A stretch of DNA of 64,000 nt from Asticcacaulis sp. AC402 (GTDB lineage Bacteria > Pseudomonadota > Alphaproteobacteria > Caulobacterales > Caulobacteraceae), in the NCBI RefSeq assembly GCF_000495835.1, contig NZ_AWGC01000023.1, positions 1-64,000 of the forward strand, written 5' to 3'. Position numbers and translations under genes: made by a program. Position 1 is the first letter of the stretch. Every line of letters begins with the position of its first letter. The notes beneath the pieces are model-generated. The model saw only the letters and a program-made list of their open reading frames with translations, searched no databases and was not told the origin of the DNA. This document shows, piece after piece, positions 53,295 through 62,552 of the stretch.

Positions 53295-54188
53295 TCAGGA
53301 GACGCTGACAGGCTTGCGCTGCAGCATGGCCAACGGATTGAACCCGGTGATCAGGGCTGTACCGACCAGGACAACGGCTCCGCCCAGTACAGTCTGCAGG
53401 CCGATCGGCTCATGCAGGATCAGGGCGCCCCACAGCACGCCGAAGACCGGGATCAGGAAGCCGACGCTCAGCGTGGGAGCGGCGCCGATATGATCGATCA
53501 GGTTAAAGTAGAGCAGATAGGCGATACCGCTGCACAGGATACCGACGGCGACAATCGACCACAGGACCGGCCCCGACAGGGCAATGGCCGGGACAAAGAA
53601 GGGCGCAGCCGGGAACATGAACAGACAGGCCGCCCACAGGCTGCCGTGGGCGTTGGAAAAGCCGTCGACGCTCCTGGCCTGCTTGGCATAGACCGAGGCC
53701 AGGCCGTAAAGAAAGCCGGCAGCCAGGCCGGCCGCCACGGCCAGCAGGGTGGCCGGAGTCAATGAAGCTACGTCCAGCCCGACCAAGATGGCGACACCGG
53801 CGATCCCCAGCACCAGGCCCAGGCCCGATTTCCACGTCATGGCGGTACGCAGCCACACCACCGAAATGACCGCGCCGAAGATCGGCGCCGTGGCATTCAG
53901 GATCGACATCAGCGACGCCGGCAAGGTCTGGGCGGCAAAGGCGAACAGGGTAAACGGTACAGCGGTATTGAGCGCCCCCAGGATCAGGAAATGCTTCCAG
54001 TGACTGCGGATATCGAGCCCCTTCCTCTGCCACAGCGCAACCGCCAGCAGGAACAGCGCGCCCAAGCCCACCCGCATGGCGATCAGAAAGGGCGGCGCAA
54101 CATCATGAGCGGCGACGCGCATGAACAGGAAAGACGATCCCCAGATGGCGGCCAGGATGATCAGCTTGCTTAGGTTCACGAGCGACAT
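53295..54188 (-). CDS. EamA/DMT-family transporter
   Basis: A 297-aa inner-membrane protein with ten predicted helices and two EamA repeats: LIILAAIWGSSFLFMRVAAH opens the first, AAGLAAGFLYGLASVYAKQA opens the second, and LIPVFGVLWGALILHEPIGL closes it. These proteins export metabolites or amino acids, but the substrate cannot be predicted. The gene stands alone, between repeat B and a small membrane-anchored protein gene on the same strand. Confidence 0.9.
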   Translation of the reverse strand: MSLVNLSKLIILAAIWGSSFLFMRVAAHDVAPPFLIAMRVGLGALFLLAVALWQRKGLDIRSHWKHFLILGALNTAVPFTLFAFAAQTLPASLMSILNATAPIFGAVISVVWLRTAMTWKSGLGLVLGIAGVAILVGLDVASLTPATLLAVAAGLAAGFLYGLASVYAKQARSVDGFSNAHGSLWAACLFMFPAAPFFVPAIALSGPVLWSIVAVGILCSGIAYLLYFNLIDHIGAAPTLSVGFLIPVFGVLWGALILHEPIGLQTVLGGAVVLVGTALITGFNPLAMLQRKPVSVS

Positions 54189-54259
54189 GACGGTTTCCGA
54201 TGTGACGGGTTGCGGGCTTGCTTTGACGTCTTTTTAAGACGCCGTCACTCCGTTTCTTG

Positions 54260-54676
54260 TCATCTTGGCGCTTTTGGCGCCGCGCTTACGGACGCTGGCG
54301 GGATCGTTGCGCCACCGCAGGCATGGATCATGGCGGACACGTTGCGCAGTTCATCTTCGGATTTCGCCCGGACATCGACGGCCGCGGCCGCATCGTCCAG
54401 CCGGACAAAGCCATGATAATGATAGTTGTGATGGTAGCTCTCCTCGTCACCGACCAGGGCCGACTGCCCGGTGAATTTGGTGACGATCCAGACCACGACG
54501 TCGCCGTCATTCTGCTCGGCGATGTGATAACCGGGGCGGCTGGTGATGCAGACTCCGTCGTGGGCAAAGCTGTAGGCACCCGTGAAGACAAAATACCCGC
54601 GTCCCGCCAGCACGGCGGCCAGAACGCCCACCCCCAGGGCCAGGTTCAGCATCAGCTTGCGGCGGCGTGCCGTCAT
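54260..54676 (-). CDS. Small single-membrane-pass protein, function unknown
   Basis: Starting at ATG 54676 gives 138 aa. This start overlaps the stop of the M16 peptidase gene (ATGA), so the two are translationally coupled. A basic start (MTARRRKL) leads into one membrane helix (LNLALGVGVLAAVLAGRGYF). A periplasmic part with a His-rich segment (ESYHHNYHYHGFVRLDD) follows, which could bind metal. I do not recognise the family. Coupling suggests a role linked to the peptidase. Confidence 0.75.
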   Translation of the reverse strand: MTARRRKLMLNLALGVGVLAAVLAGRGYFVFTGAYSFAHDGVCITSRPGYHIAEQNDGDVVVWIVTKFTGQSALVGDEESYHHNYHYHGFVRLDDAAAAVDVRAKSEDELRNVSAMIHACGGATIPPASVSAAPKAPR

Positions 54677-57540
54677 GGCTCCCCCGGAACCGTCCTGGCG
54701 CGCAGGACGTTGTCGGGCTTGAGATAGCGCTTGGCCAGGACATGGATGTCGCCCTGGGTGATGTCCATGTATTGGCGGTACTCGCCGACCCGGTAGTCCC
54801 ACAGTACCGGATTGCCAAACAGTCCCGCCAGGGTGCGTTGCCAGTCCTCGTTGTTCTTGAATTTATCGCTGAGGTACTGGACCATCGGATTGCGCGCGCG
54901 CTCCAGTTCGTCGGAAGCTACGCCTTTCGCAACGATATCGGCGGCGATCCTCAGCACGGTGTCATGGAAGACCTGATCCTTGTCAGGCGGTATCGTCCCC
55001 TGGGCAGACATATATCCGAAACCCTTCATGGTCTCCGACGCCGTCAGACCGACATAGCCGTCATAGGCCATACCCTGGCGCTGGCGCAATTCCTCGTCCA
55101 GACGGGCATTGAAGACCTCCGCCAGGATCATCAGTCCGCGGGTGTCGTCGGTATTGGTCAGAGCGTCCGTCGCCGGGAAGACCACAAGCGAGATCGACTG
55201 ATCGGCGCGGCCTTCGTGGTAATAGACCTGCTGCGTGCGGTCGGCCGGCAGTTTGACCTGCTCGGCGCCCGGCGCCACGGTCACCGTGTCCGGCACCTGG
55301 GGCAGGTTGCCGAAGGTCTTGCGCACCTGGTCCACTGCCGCGTCCTCGCGGATGTCGCCAGTAATGGTGATCTCAACCGGCACGCCGGTCAGGGTGCGGC
55401 GATAGATGGCGGCGATGTCGTCGGGTTTGCGCTGGGCCATCACCGGCTGGGCGGGCAGGACGTAGCGCGGGTCGTTGCCCGCCAGCCAGGCTGACGTGGC
55501 AAAGCCCATGGTCATGTCGGGCGAGCCGCGTACCTGCTGGTACATGTAGTCGAGCGCCAGGCGGACGTTTTCGAACATTTCCGGCCGGTAGCCGGGATCG
55601 ACCGTAAAGGCCATCAGCAACTGCATCTGGGCGGCGAAGCTGTCACGTGTGGTGTAGCCGGTCATAACGGCAGCGCTTTCCTCCAGATCGTAGGCGAAAC
55701 TGACCGTCTTGGTCGACATCGCCTTGTCGGCCTGGACCCGCGACAGCTTGCCCAGGCCGCCGTCGCCCAGGTCATAAAGCTCAAGCTGAGCGAGGGAGAT
55801 GTTTTCCGCCGGCGAGAACAGGCGGTAGCCACCACCGAACCGCACCTTGACGATGATCTGGTTCTTGACCAGGGGGCTCGGCCGGATATTAACTCTGACG
55901 CCGTTCGACAGGGTGTAGTGGGTGTAGCCCAGGGTCTTGACCCTGGTCTTGTCAATGACGCGCGCACCCGGGCCGAAGTCGGTATAGGGCCAGGCAATGC
56001 TGCCGCCCTGGACGGTCGGACCGGTATCAATCGTCGCCCCGGCTTCGGCAAAGGCGGCCGTCAGCGCCGCCTCGTCCATCACGGCGGGATCTTCGCCCTG
56101 GCGGCTCAACAGCACGGCATCACTGTTGAAAATGATCTGGATCTTGTCGTTCACGGCCGCGATCGTGAGGGCAGGCTTGACCCTTGCCCAGTCGCTGCGC
56201 AACTGAGGTGCGGTTTCAAAGACATTGTCATAGACCAGACCCGACAGGATCTCCTCGGCGATGTCGTTGCTGAACCTTGTCTGGTAGGTGCGGACGAAGT
56301 TCTCCATCTGGGCGTCCGAGGTGGCGATGTAGTCGGTCAGCTCCGCCGCCGTGATGCCCTCGGCCTTCAGCCGGTTGACCATGCGCAGCGCCTGGAGGTA
56401 GGCCTCCTTGTGACGTCCCGGCTTGGGCACCACCCACAGGCTGGTGACGTTGCCGCCCAGACGGCTGTTATCGTAGCCGACATTGGCGCTGAGAAAGGGC
56501 GCCGCCGGATCTTCGGCGGCGCGGCTGAAGCGCTCGTTGATCACGGTCACGCCGACATTCTTCAGGTAGCCGGTCGTCCGCGAGGTGATCGAATCCGGAT
56601 TATCGATATAGGGCCGGAACCAGGCGGCGCCGAGACCGTCATACAGGTTCTTTTCGCTGTAGACGACGGCACGCACACCTTCGACCGGCGTCGGCGTATA
56701 GCTGAACAGCCTGATGGGCCCGGGCCGCGCCGGTTTCCAGTCGCCGAACACGGCGCGGACCCGTTTTTCCATCCCGGCGACGTCGAAATCACCGACAACG
56801 ACCAGCACAGCCAGTTCCGGCCGGTACCAGTCCTGGTAATAGTCGACCAGGGCCTGGCGCGGGGCGGTGCGGATGCTGTCCAGCGTGCCGATGGGATTGC
56901 GCTGGGGGTACAGGGCGTCGGGGTAGGCAGCTTCCAGCATGACCTGCTGGCCGCGCGACGCCGGTGAGGCGCGCATCCGCTCCTCACCCAAGATGACACC
57001 GCGTTCATGCTCGATGGCGTCGGCGTCAAACGTCAGGTTGCCGGCGATCTCGCGCAGGATGAACAGGGCGCTTTCGATCGGCTGCAGTTCGTTGCTGGGC
57101 AAGTCGAGGACGTATTTGGTGGTTTCGTAATCCGTAAAGGCATTGACATCCGAACCGAAGCCGAAACCCTCCTTCTTGAGGATCCGTGCCAGCTCACCGT
57201 CGGTCAGTTTGGCCGAGCCGCGGAAGGCCATATGCTCGACGAAATGGGCCATGCCGCGCTGGTCGTCGCGTTCCTGCAGCGACCCGGCGGCGATCTGGAA
57301 ACGCATCGAGGCGCTGCGTCCCTTGGCCGTATTGCGGTAAATGACATAGCGCATGCCATTGGCCAGTCGGCCAAAGCGCGCGTCTTCGTCCGGCTTGAAA
57401 TCGGCACGGCTGTGCGGCCAGTCGGGACCGGCCATGGCTTTCGCCAGCGAATCCGCGGCCTGGGCAGGCGCCGCAGCCATCGCCACGCAGAGACCGAGGG
57501 CGGCGAGCCCTCTCAAGACGCGCCCGAACATATTACGCAC
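54673..57540 (-). CDS. M16-family zinc metallopeptidase (pitrilysin-like)
   Basis: A 955-aa exported peptidase. The signal peptide (LRGLAALGLCVAMAAAPAQA) is followed by the first M16 domain with GMAHFVEHMAFRGS, the inverted zinc motif HxxEH, and the downstream zinc Glu in the EHERGVILGEERMR helix. The second half is the non-catalytic M16 repeat (IIVKVRFGGGYRLFSPAENI and later RQGMAYDGYVGLTASETM). GTG at 57540 follows AAGGAA at suitable spacing; ATG at 57531 is the alternative. It degrades peptides in the periplasm and forms an operon with the small gene at 54260. Confidence 0.92.
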   Translation of the reverse strand: MRNMFGRVLRGLAALGLCVAMAAAPAQAADSLAKAMAGPDWPHSRADFKPDEDARFGRLANGMRYVIYRNTAKGRSASMRFQIAAGSLQERDDQRGMAHFVEHMAFRGSAKLTDGELARILKKEGFGFGSDVNAFTDYETTKYVLDLPSNELQPIESALFILREIAGNLTFDADAIEHERGVILGEERMRASPASRGQQVMLEAAYPDALYPQRNPIGTLDSIRTAPRQALVDYYQDWYRPELAVLVVVGDFDVAGMEKRVRAVFGDWKPARPGPIRLFSYTPTPVEGVRAVVYSEKNLYDGLGAAWFRPYIDNPDSITSRTTGYLKNVGVTVINERFSRAAEDPAAPFLSANVGYDNSRLGGNVTSLWVVPKPGRHKEAYLQALRMVNRLKAEGITAAELTDYIATSDAQMENFVRTYQTRFSNDIAEEILSGLVYDNVFETAPQLRSDWARVKPALTIAAVNDKIQIIFNSDAVLLSRQGEDPAVMDEAALTAAFAEAGATIDTGPTVQGGSIAWPYTDFGPGARVIDKTRVKTLGYTHYTLSNGVRVNIRPSPLVKNQIIVKVRFGGGYRLFSPAENISLAQLELYDLGDGGLGKLSRVQADKAMSTKTVSFAYDLEESAAVMTGYTTRDSFAAQMQLLMAFTVDPGYRPEMFENVRLALDYMYQQVRGSPDMTMGFATSAWLAGNDPRYVLPAQPVMAQRKPDDIAAIYRRTLTGVPVEITITGDIREDAAVDQVRKTFGNLPQVPDTVTVAPGAEQVKLPADRTQQVYYHEGRADQSISLVVFPATDALTNTDDTRGLMILAEVFNARLDEELRQRQGMAYDGYVGLTASETMKGFGYMSAQGTIPPDKDQVFHDTVLRIAADIVAKGVASDELERARNPMVQYLSDKFKNNEDWQRTLAGLFGNPVLWDYRVGEYRQYMDITQGDIHVLAKRYLKPDNVLRARTVPGEP

Positions 57541-57566
57541 GCTGAATTCGTTCCTTATTCGTCAGA

Positions 57567-58028
57567 CTACCGGGGGTCATCCCGATTCGAAGACCGCGGC
57601 TTTACCTCTTCGGCAACGCAGTCCTGCCCCTCGAAGCCCGAACTGACCACCTTTTGGTCCGGACTAATCACGAAGCGAGTCTCACAGTGGGTCTGCCAGG
57701 ATTCAGGCGGCACCCAGACGGGCTCATAAGTCGTCACGGTCCGGGTCTTCTTCTTGCCCTTCTTGTCCGTGTACTCTTCCTGGTAGGAGCCGGTCGCCAT
57801 CTGGGAATAGGAGTTGCCGGAATGGTGGGTCTGAATCCTGGTGTACACCCACATCTCGCTGCCGTCGCTCAGCGGCGACACCCGCTCGGGCGGCCCCCAT
57901 TCGACCTGAATCTGGTCGCTGTGCGTGCCGACCATCAGGTCAAGACGCTGACGATAACCTTCGGCCGTGGCGCACCCGGTCACGACGGTAACAACCGCAA
58001 GGGCGGTGACAATACTTAAGCGGCGCAT
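57567..58028 (-). CDS. Putative lipoprotein
   Basis: ATG 58028 (GGGGGAA upstream) gives 153 aa with a lipoprotein signal: LSIVTALAVVTVVTGCATAE, with the lipobox VTGC. After Cys there is a Gly-Thr-His-Ser-Asp-Gln segment (LMVGTHSDQIQVEWGPPERV) resembling small outer-membrane lipoproteins that bind BamA-like partners, but the similarity is weak. A Thr/Tyr/Lys-rich middle (YTDKKGKKKTRTVTTYEPVW) follows. It lies 26 bp upstream of the M16 gene on the same strand and is probably co-transcribed. Confidence 0.8.
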   Translation of the reverse strand: MRRLSIVTALAVVTVVTGCATAEGYRQRLDLMVGTHSDQIQVEWGPPERVSPLSDGSEMWVYTRIQTHHSGNSYSQMATGSYQEEYTDKKGKKKTRTVTTYEPVWVPPESWQTHCETRFVISPDQKVVSSGFEGQDCVAEEVKPRSSNRDDPR

Positions 58029-58191
58029 TCTGGTTCCCCCATCTCTTGCCGCGGCCAGCCTAACAGAGTTCTGAGCGAAGGTACACGCCCCTCTTTTTGT
58101 CTCCACGAGACACTCATCCGCCCCCCGAACCTTGCCGCAGGTGCGATAAAGAAACGTTCGCAATGGCCGCCAAATCGGTTATACCGGCGTG

Positions 58192-59541
58192 ATGTCCGAG
58201 CCTGATCCTGCCCGTTCGCCGCTGGAAGGCACCATCGCGCCTGAGGCTGCCCCCGTCCGGAAAGACCAGGACATAAGCTGGGAGACCGCGGACGCAGACG
58301 AAGATCCCCGCGACACGCGCACCTTCTTCCGCGGCCGTTTGCTGTTGTCCGTGCGCCAGTACATCCGTGACAATGGCCCCCTGGCCGCCATGCTGGCCGT
58401 GGTCTTCGTCAACCTGATCGGTTTCGGCATCATCGTGCCGCTGATCCCCTTCTTCGCCTCCAGCCTCAACGCCGAGCCGTGGCAGGTCACCTTGATGTTC
58501 AGCACCTACAGCCTGGGGCAGTTTTTCGCCGAACCCTATTTCGGCCGCCTGTCCGACCGCATCGGACGAAAGCCGATCCTGATCATCACTACGGCGATGA
58601 GCGTGCTTTTCTACGTGGCGCTGGCCTTTGCCCCCAATATCTGGGTGGCCATAGCCATTCGCTTCTTCAGCGGGCTCAGTTCGGGCAATATTTCGACCAT
58701 TCAGTCCTATGTCTCCGACATCTCAAAGCCCGAGCAGCGCGCTTCACGCATGAGCCTGATCGGCGCTGCCTTTTCGCTGGGCTTCATTATCGGGCCCGTG
58801 GTCGGCAGCCTTGCGGGCCATGCCCCCACGCCGGGAAGCGAGTTCCGCCTTCCGCTGCTGACCGCCGCCATTCTGTCGGCGATCGCCTGCGTCGGTGTCT
58901 TGCTGTACGTCCGCGAAAGCCGCCAGCGCACCCAAACCGCGCCGCCCCCGCCGATCCTGCTCGCCCTGCGCGATGCCCTGCGCAACCCGGTCACTGTGCG
59001 CGTCATCCTGGCGACCTTGTGCTATATGGCGGCCTTTGCCAGCCTGGAATCGACCTTTGGTCTATGGGCCAAGGCCCGTTTCGACTGGGGTCCGCCCCAG
59101 ATCGCGGCGATCTTCCCGGTGATCGGGATCACCGCCGGCATCATGCAGATCCTGCTGATGCGGCCGCTTGTACGTCGCTGGGGTGAAAGCAAGGTCCTGG
59201 CGGCGGGCCTGTTCCTGTTCGGGCTCAGCTTCGCGCTGCAGGGCCTGCATTCGGTCGAATGGCTGATCACCCCGATCGTTGTTCTGGGTACGATCGGACA
59301 GTCGGTTATCTTCTCGACTATCTGCGCCATCATTTCCATTACCACGCCCGCCGACCGCACCGGCGGCATGCTGGGGCTGAACATGTCGACCGGCGCCATC
59401 GCACGGATAACCGGCCCGATGATCGCCGGGGCGCTGTTCAGCGCCTTCGGACCCAATGCGCCACTGTGGATGGGCGCCGCACTGACCATCCCGGCTGCCG
59501 TGCTGGCGCTGCAGATCGGTCGGCTCAGAAAGGGAGGTTAG
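58192..59541 (+). CDS. MFS transporter (TetA-like drug/proton antiporter group)
   Basis: A 12-helix major facilitator of 449 aa. The helix 2-3 loop FGRLSDRIGRKPILIITTAM is the MFS signature, and FSLGFIIGPVVGSLAG in helix 5 is the antiporter motif C. The first 55 residues are an acidic, charged cytoplasmic leader that is longer than usual. A GTG at 58189 directly precedes the chosen ATG. The substrate is unknown. The stop lies one base before the start of the next gene, so the two form an operon. Confidence 0.9.
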   Translation: MSEPDPARSPLEGTIAPEAAPVRKDQDISWETADADEDPRDTRTFFRGRLLLSVRQYIRDNGPLAAMLAVVFVNLIGFGIIVPLIPFFASSLNAEPWQVTLMFSTYSLGQFFAEPYFGRLSDRIGRKPILIITTAMSVLFYVALAFAPNIWVAIAIRFFSGLSSGNISTIQSYVSDISKPEQRASRMSLIGAAFSLGFIIGPVVGSLAGHAPTPGSEFRLPLLTAAILSAIACVGVLLYVRESRQRTQTAPPPPILLALRDALRNPVTVRVILATLCYMAAFASLESTFGLWAKARFDWGPPQIAAIFPVIGITAGIMQILLMRPLVRRWGESKVLAAGLFLFGLSFALQGLHSVEWLITPIVVLGTIGQSVIFSTICAIISITTPADRTGGMLGLNMSTGAIARITGPMIAGALFSAFGPNAPLWMGAALTIPAAVLALQIGRLRKGG

Positions 59542-59542
59542 C

Positions 59543-60202
59543 ATGGACGCGTTTCAGCAAGACTGGATCAAATTCCATTCCGGCTCATGGCCGATCGGCC
59601 ACATTTTGCGCGACACTCCGGGCTGGAACCTGACGCGGTTCCACCTGCTGCCGGGCAAGCGCGCCGTCGCCAGTGACCACAGCGAGTTGCGCGGACTGAT
59701 CGAGCGCTACAACACGATGGCCACGGCTGTGCTGGGCGACGGCCAGCCGTGCTGGCTGGTTCTGTTGGCTTCACCCAATGAGAACGCCGCGCACCGCAAG
59801 CGCCGCATGCGCGTTGAGCGGCAGTGGAAGCTTTCGCCTGGCTGGTCGTTCTACAGCGGTACCGACACACTCACCTATACGGTTATGTCAGGCGAGGTGA
59901 TCTGGCAGCACAACCGCTTCAATCGCCTCTTCCTGCATGTTTATCAGCGCCGCCTGTGGGATGTGTTGTTTATGAACCAGGCTACGGGGGCCGTGTTCAC
60001 GCCCTATGAGGCCGGCTGCGAGGTCTCGCAGCCGACGCCGCAGCAACTGATGGATGTGATTTCGGGCTATTACGGCTGGCTGCCCAAGAACGGCGACGGC
60101 TTTTTGAGCTTCAATCCGGCTCAGATGCAGGGTACGACCTTCAAGGTCAGCAAGCCGTGCAGTGAGGCGATTTCCAGCGCCGTCAAAAAGCCCGCGGTGT
60201 AG
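59543..60202 (+). CDS. Uncharacterised 219-aa protein coupled to the MFS gene
   Basis: I do not recognise the family. It begins one base after the MFS stop with GGGAGG as ribosome site, so it is co-translated. The protein is soluble, rich in Trp, Tyr and His (SGSWPIGHILRDTPGWNLTR, VYQRRLWDVLFMNQATGAVF), with no signal peptide. The run RKRRMRVERQWKL is strongly basic. Its role may relate to the transporter, but no catalytic motif can be named. Confidence 0.75.
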   Translation: MDAFQQDWIKFHSGSWPIGHILRDTPGWNLTRFHLLPGKRAVASDHSELRGLIERYNTMATAVLGDGQPCWLVLLASPNENAAHRKRRMRVERQWKLSPGWSFYSGTDTLTYTVMSGEVIWQHNRFNRLFLHVYQRRLWDVLFMNQATGAVFTPYEAGCEVSQPTPQQLMDVISGYYGWLPKNGDGFLSFNPAQMQGTTFKVSKPCSEAISSAVKKPAV

Positions 60203-60255
60203 GCGGCTGAGGGGCTCCCCCTACCGTCGTATGTCGGCGTCGTGCTTGGTCAGCG

Positions 60256-61443
60256 TTACAGCTTCAGCTTCACGCCCAACCTGCTCAGCCCGCCGGCAAC
60301 CCAGACGCAAATCAGCGCAAACACCAGCGATTTGACAAGGCCCACGCCACCCGTCACCAGCAAGTCGGGCAGGGTCAAACCGATGGTCACCATACCGGCA
60401 TAGAGCAGGTAGGGCATCAGATAACACAGCAGGGTATCGGTCCCAGCCGGTTTGACGAACGCGAACCACTTGGCCTGCTTGGCGACATCGCCAATCCAGT
60501 AGAGCACCACAAAAGCGATCAGGGTCAGGGCACTGCACAGAAACAGCCAGGCCGGCGTCGCCGATAGTTTGGAAATGCCCCAGAACTGCCGGGTATAAAA
60601 GCCGAGCGCGATCAGCACCACGGCGATCGCCGCAAAAGCCAGAGTCATGCGCAGATTGTCACCTTTGGGCTGCCACAGTTGGAAGATGCGCCCAATGACC
60701 GCCCCGCCCAGTACCAGAGCGGTCAGGGTGCCGCCAATGATGGCCTCGGGGACAACATGCAAAGCTCCCGGCACCTTGCCCGCCGCCCAGGCGATGCTCA
60801 AACCCGCAAACGCTGCCCAGGCGACGGCCAGGACGATAACCTGGCCGCGCGCCAGAACGGCGATAATGCCGGCGGCCAGATAGGCCCAGCCGATCAGACC
60901 GAGTATGCCCCACCACTGCGGCGCCATGCGTTCGAGGCCGGCCTCACCGCCTCGGTATGTCCACGCCAGGCCCAGCAGCACCACCGCGCCGACCAGCTTC
61001 AAACCGCGCTGAAGCCAGACATTCATGGTCTTGGGATAGCTGTTCCAGATAAGGATGAAGGCGACACAGCACAGGACGTTCCAGGCGCTGCGCGACACGC
61101 CGGTGGCATCACCGTTGATGGTTTCGCTATTGACCAGAAAGACGCCCATGACCAGCAGGGCGACCGAGCGGCTGACCACATGCGACATCATGGTCCACGT
61201 GCTGTCACCGCGGGCGCGTCGGCTTTCGACGGCGAACGGCAGGGACAGGCCGACAATGAACAGGAAGGCCGGAAAGACGATATCGGACAGCCCCATGCCG
61301 TCGACTCCGCCTTCGACATGCTCCAGCCACACCGGCACGCCCTTCAGCGACCACAGGTCATTGACGAAGATCATCAGCACCATGGTCAAAGCACGCACCA
61401 GGTCAATGGCGCCAACGCGGGGAAATTGGTTCTCATTTGGCAT
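60256..61443 (-). CDS. DUF5009-type polytopic membrane protein (acyltransferase-like)
   Basis: A 395-aa protein with about eleven membrane helices. The N-terminal VGAIDLVRALTMVLMIFVND is the classic opening of the HGSNAT/acyltransferase-3-like superfamily, and LSDIVFPAFLFIVGLSLPFA with the conserved Asp, Pro and Phe follows. Members are thought to move acyl groups onto sugars across the membrane. ATG 61443 is preferred, since the upstream extension is basic and lacks a ribosome site. It is convergent with the gene at 59543. Confidence 0.85.
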   Translation of the reverse strand: MPNENQFPRVGAIDLVRALTMVLMIFVNDLWSLKGVPVWLEHVEGGVDGMGLSDIVFPAFLFIVGLSLPFAVESRRARGDSTWTMMSHVVSRSVALLVMGVFLVNSETINGDATGVSRSAWNVLCCVAFILIWNSYPKTMNVWLQRGLKLVGAVVLLGLAWTYRGGEAGLERMAPQWWGILGLIGWAYLAAGIIAVLARGQVIVLAVAWAAFAGLSIAWAAGKVPGALHVVPEAIIGGTLTALVLGGAVIGRIFQLWQPKGDNLRMTLAFAAIAVVLIALGFYTRQFWGISKLSATPAWLFLCSALTLIAFVVLYWIGDVAKQAKWFAFVKPAGTDTLLCYLMPYLLYAGMVTIGLTLPDLLVTGGVGLVKSLVFALICVWVAGGLSRLGVKLKL

Positions 61444-61676
61444 TGTTTTGGACCTACCCTTTTTCCAAGGCATAACGCAAAAATTTCGTTTCGTCGAATC
61501 CAGACTTTTTAAGCGGACCTTGCCAGCCGCAACCCGGATAAAACCGCGTGTTTTGCTGCATAGACCGGAAAACGTTACGTCGAGAAAACGTCGCGTCGCC
61601 TTTGCAAGGCCAGCCGCCTCCAGACCGATCCGGCGGCGACGAACGTCCTGCGCAGATGGACTCCTTAAGACTCCGC

Positions 61677-61705
61677 TTGCACGGGCCGGGCTTTTCCTGT
61701 ATCTG
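61677..61705 (+). promoter_or_regulatory. Predicted promoter for rpmI-rplT
   Basis: TTGCAC (61677-61682) and TATCTG (61700-61705) are separated by 17 bp, 90 bp before rpmI. The gap 61444-61794 contains no gene, and this is the best promoter match in it. Confidence 0.45.
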
Positions 61706-61718
61706 CCCGCGTTCTTCG

Positions 61719-61750
61719 ACCCGCCGGGCCCATGACATGCCTGGGCGGGT
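61719..61750 (+). promoter_or_regulatory. Hairpin in the rpmI leader
   Basis: ACCCGCC (61719-61725) pairs with GGCGGGT (61744-61750) around a GC-rich loop. It would lie in the 5' leader of the L35/L20 transcript, where other bacteria regulate by L20 binding to RNA. Whether this is such a site cannot be told by eye. Confidence 0.3.
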
Positions 61751-61794
61751 TCAAACCCTCACAGAGGACGGTCTTTAAAAAAGGCCGCATGGAA

Positions 61795-61992
61795 ATGTCA
61801 AAACTGAAGACCAAGTCGGGCGCCAAGAAGCGCTTCCGCTTTACTGCCTCTGGCAAGGCCAAGGCCGGCGTCGCCGGCAAGCGCCACCGTTTGATCTCGC
61901 ACAACGGCAAGTACATCCGTCAAAACCGCGGTACGCAGGTGATGTCGCCGGCCGATACGATCAAGATCAAATCCTACATGCCTTACGCCTAA
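61795..61992 (+). CDS. rpmI: 50S ribosomal protein L35
   Basis: The 65-aa product MSKLKTKSGAKKRFRFTASG with GKRHRLISHNGKYIRQNRGT is a clear bL35. I chose the ATG at 61795 because its product aligns with the family start; an ATG two codons upstream is possible. It precedes rplT by 15 bp. The usual upstream neighbour infC is not in this window. Confidence 0.95.
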   Translation: MSKLKTKSGAKKRFRFTASGKAKAGVAGKRHRLISHNGKYIRQNRGTQVMSPADTIKIKSYMPYA

Positions 61993-62007
61993 GAGGGAGC
62001 ACCACAC

Positions 62008-62367
62008 ATGGCCCGCGTTAAAAGAGGCGTAACTTCGCACGCCAGACACAAAAAGGTCCTGAAGCTCGCCAAGGGTTTCTATGGCCGCCGCAAGAACACC
62101 ATCCGCACCGCCAAGGCGGCCGTCGACAAGGCCGGCCAGTACGCCTACCGCGACCGCCGCACCAAGAAGCGCAACTTCCGCAGCCTGTGGATCCAGCGCA
62201 TCAATGCTGCCGCCCGGATCGAAGGTTTCACCTATTCCCAGTTCATCCACGGCCTGACGGTCGCGGGCATTGACATGGACCGCAAAATTCTGTCCGACGT
62301 CGCCATGCACGACGAGGCCGGCTTCAAGGCGATTGTCGCTCAGGTCCGCACGGCGCTCGCCGCCTAA
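62008..62367 (+). CDS. rplT: 50S ribosomal protein L20
   Basis: A 119-aa bL20 with [20 protein letters not shown] at the start and [20 protein letters not shown] in the core; it binds 23S rRNA early in assembly. The ribosome site GAGGGAG lies upstream. Co-transcribed with rpmI and followed by a strong terminator. pheS, which often comes next, is absent here. Confidence 0.97.
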   Translation: MARVKRGVTSHARHKKVLKLAKGFYGRRKNTIRTAKAAVDKAGQYAYRDRRTKKRNFRSLWIQRINAAARIEGFTYSQFIHGLTVAGIDMDRKILSDVAMHDEAGFKAIVAQVRTALAA

Positions 62368-62390
62368 GCGACCTTTCGCGAAAACATTCA

Positions 62391-62424
62391 ACCCCGTCAG
62401 GTCTCCCTGGCGGGGTTTTTGTTG
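62391..62424 (+). terminator. Rho-independent terminator after rplT
   Basis: CCCCGTCAGG (62392-62401) pairs with CCTGGCGGGG (62406-62415) with one G-U pair and a 4-base loop. TTTTTGTTGTTTG follows directly. It ends the L35-L20 transcript. Confidence 0.9.
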
Positions 62425-62432
62425 TTTGTTTT

Positions 62433-62461
62433 CCCTCTCCCCGTAAAGAACGCGGAGAGGG
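62433..62461. other. Second hairpin beyond the rplT terminator
   Basis: CCCTCTCC (62433-62440) pairs perfectly with GGAGAGGG (62454-62461), followed by ATTTT. The CTCCCC/GGGGAG content recalls repeat family B, so it may be a shortened member or a back-up terminator. Confidence 0.4.
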
Positions 62462-62552
62462 GATTTTACAGCGCTCCTCCCCTGCCAGCCGATCTTCCCT
62501 TGCCATCGCGCCTCCCCATGTTAATCTACGCTTAAGTTTTAGAGGGGCGGCT

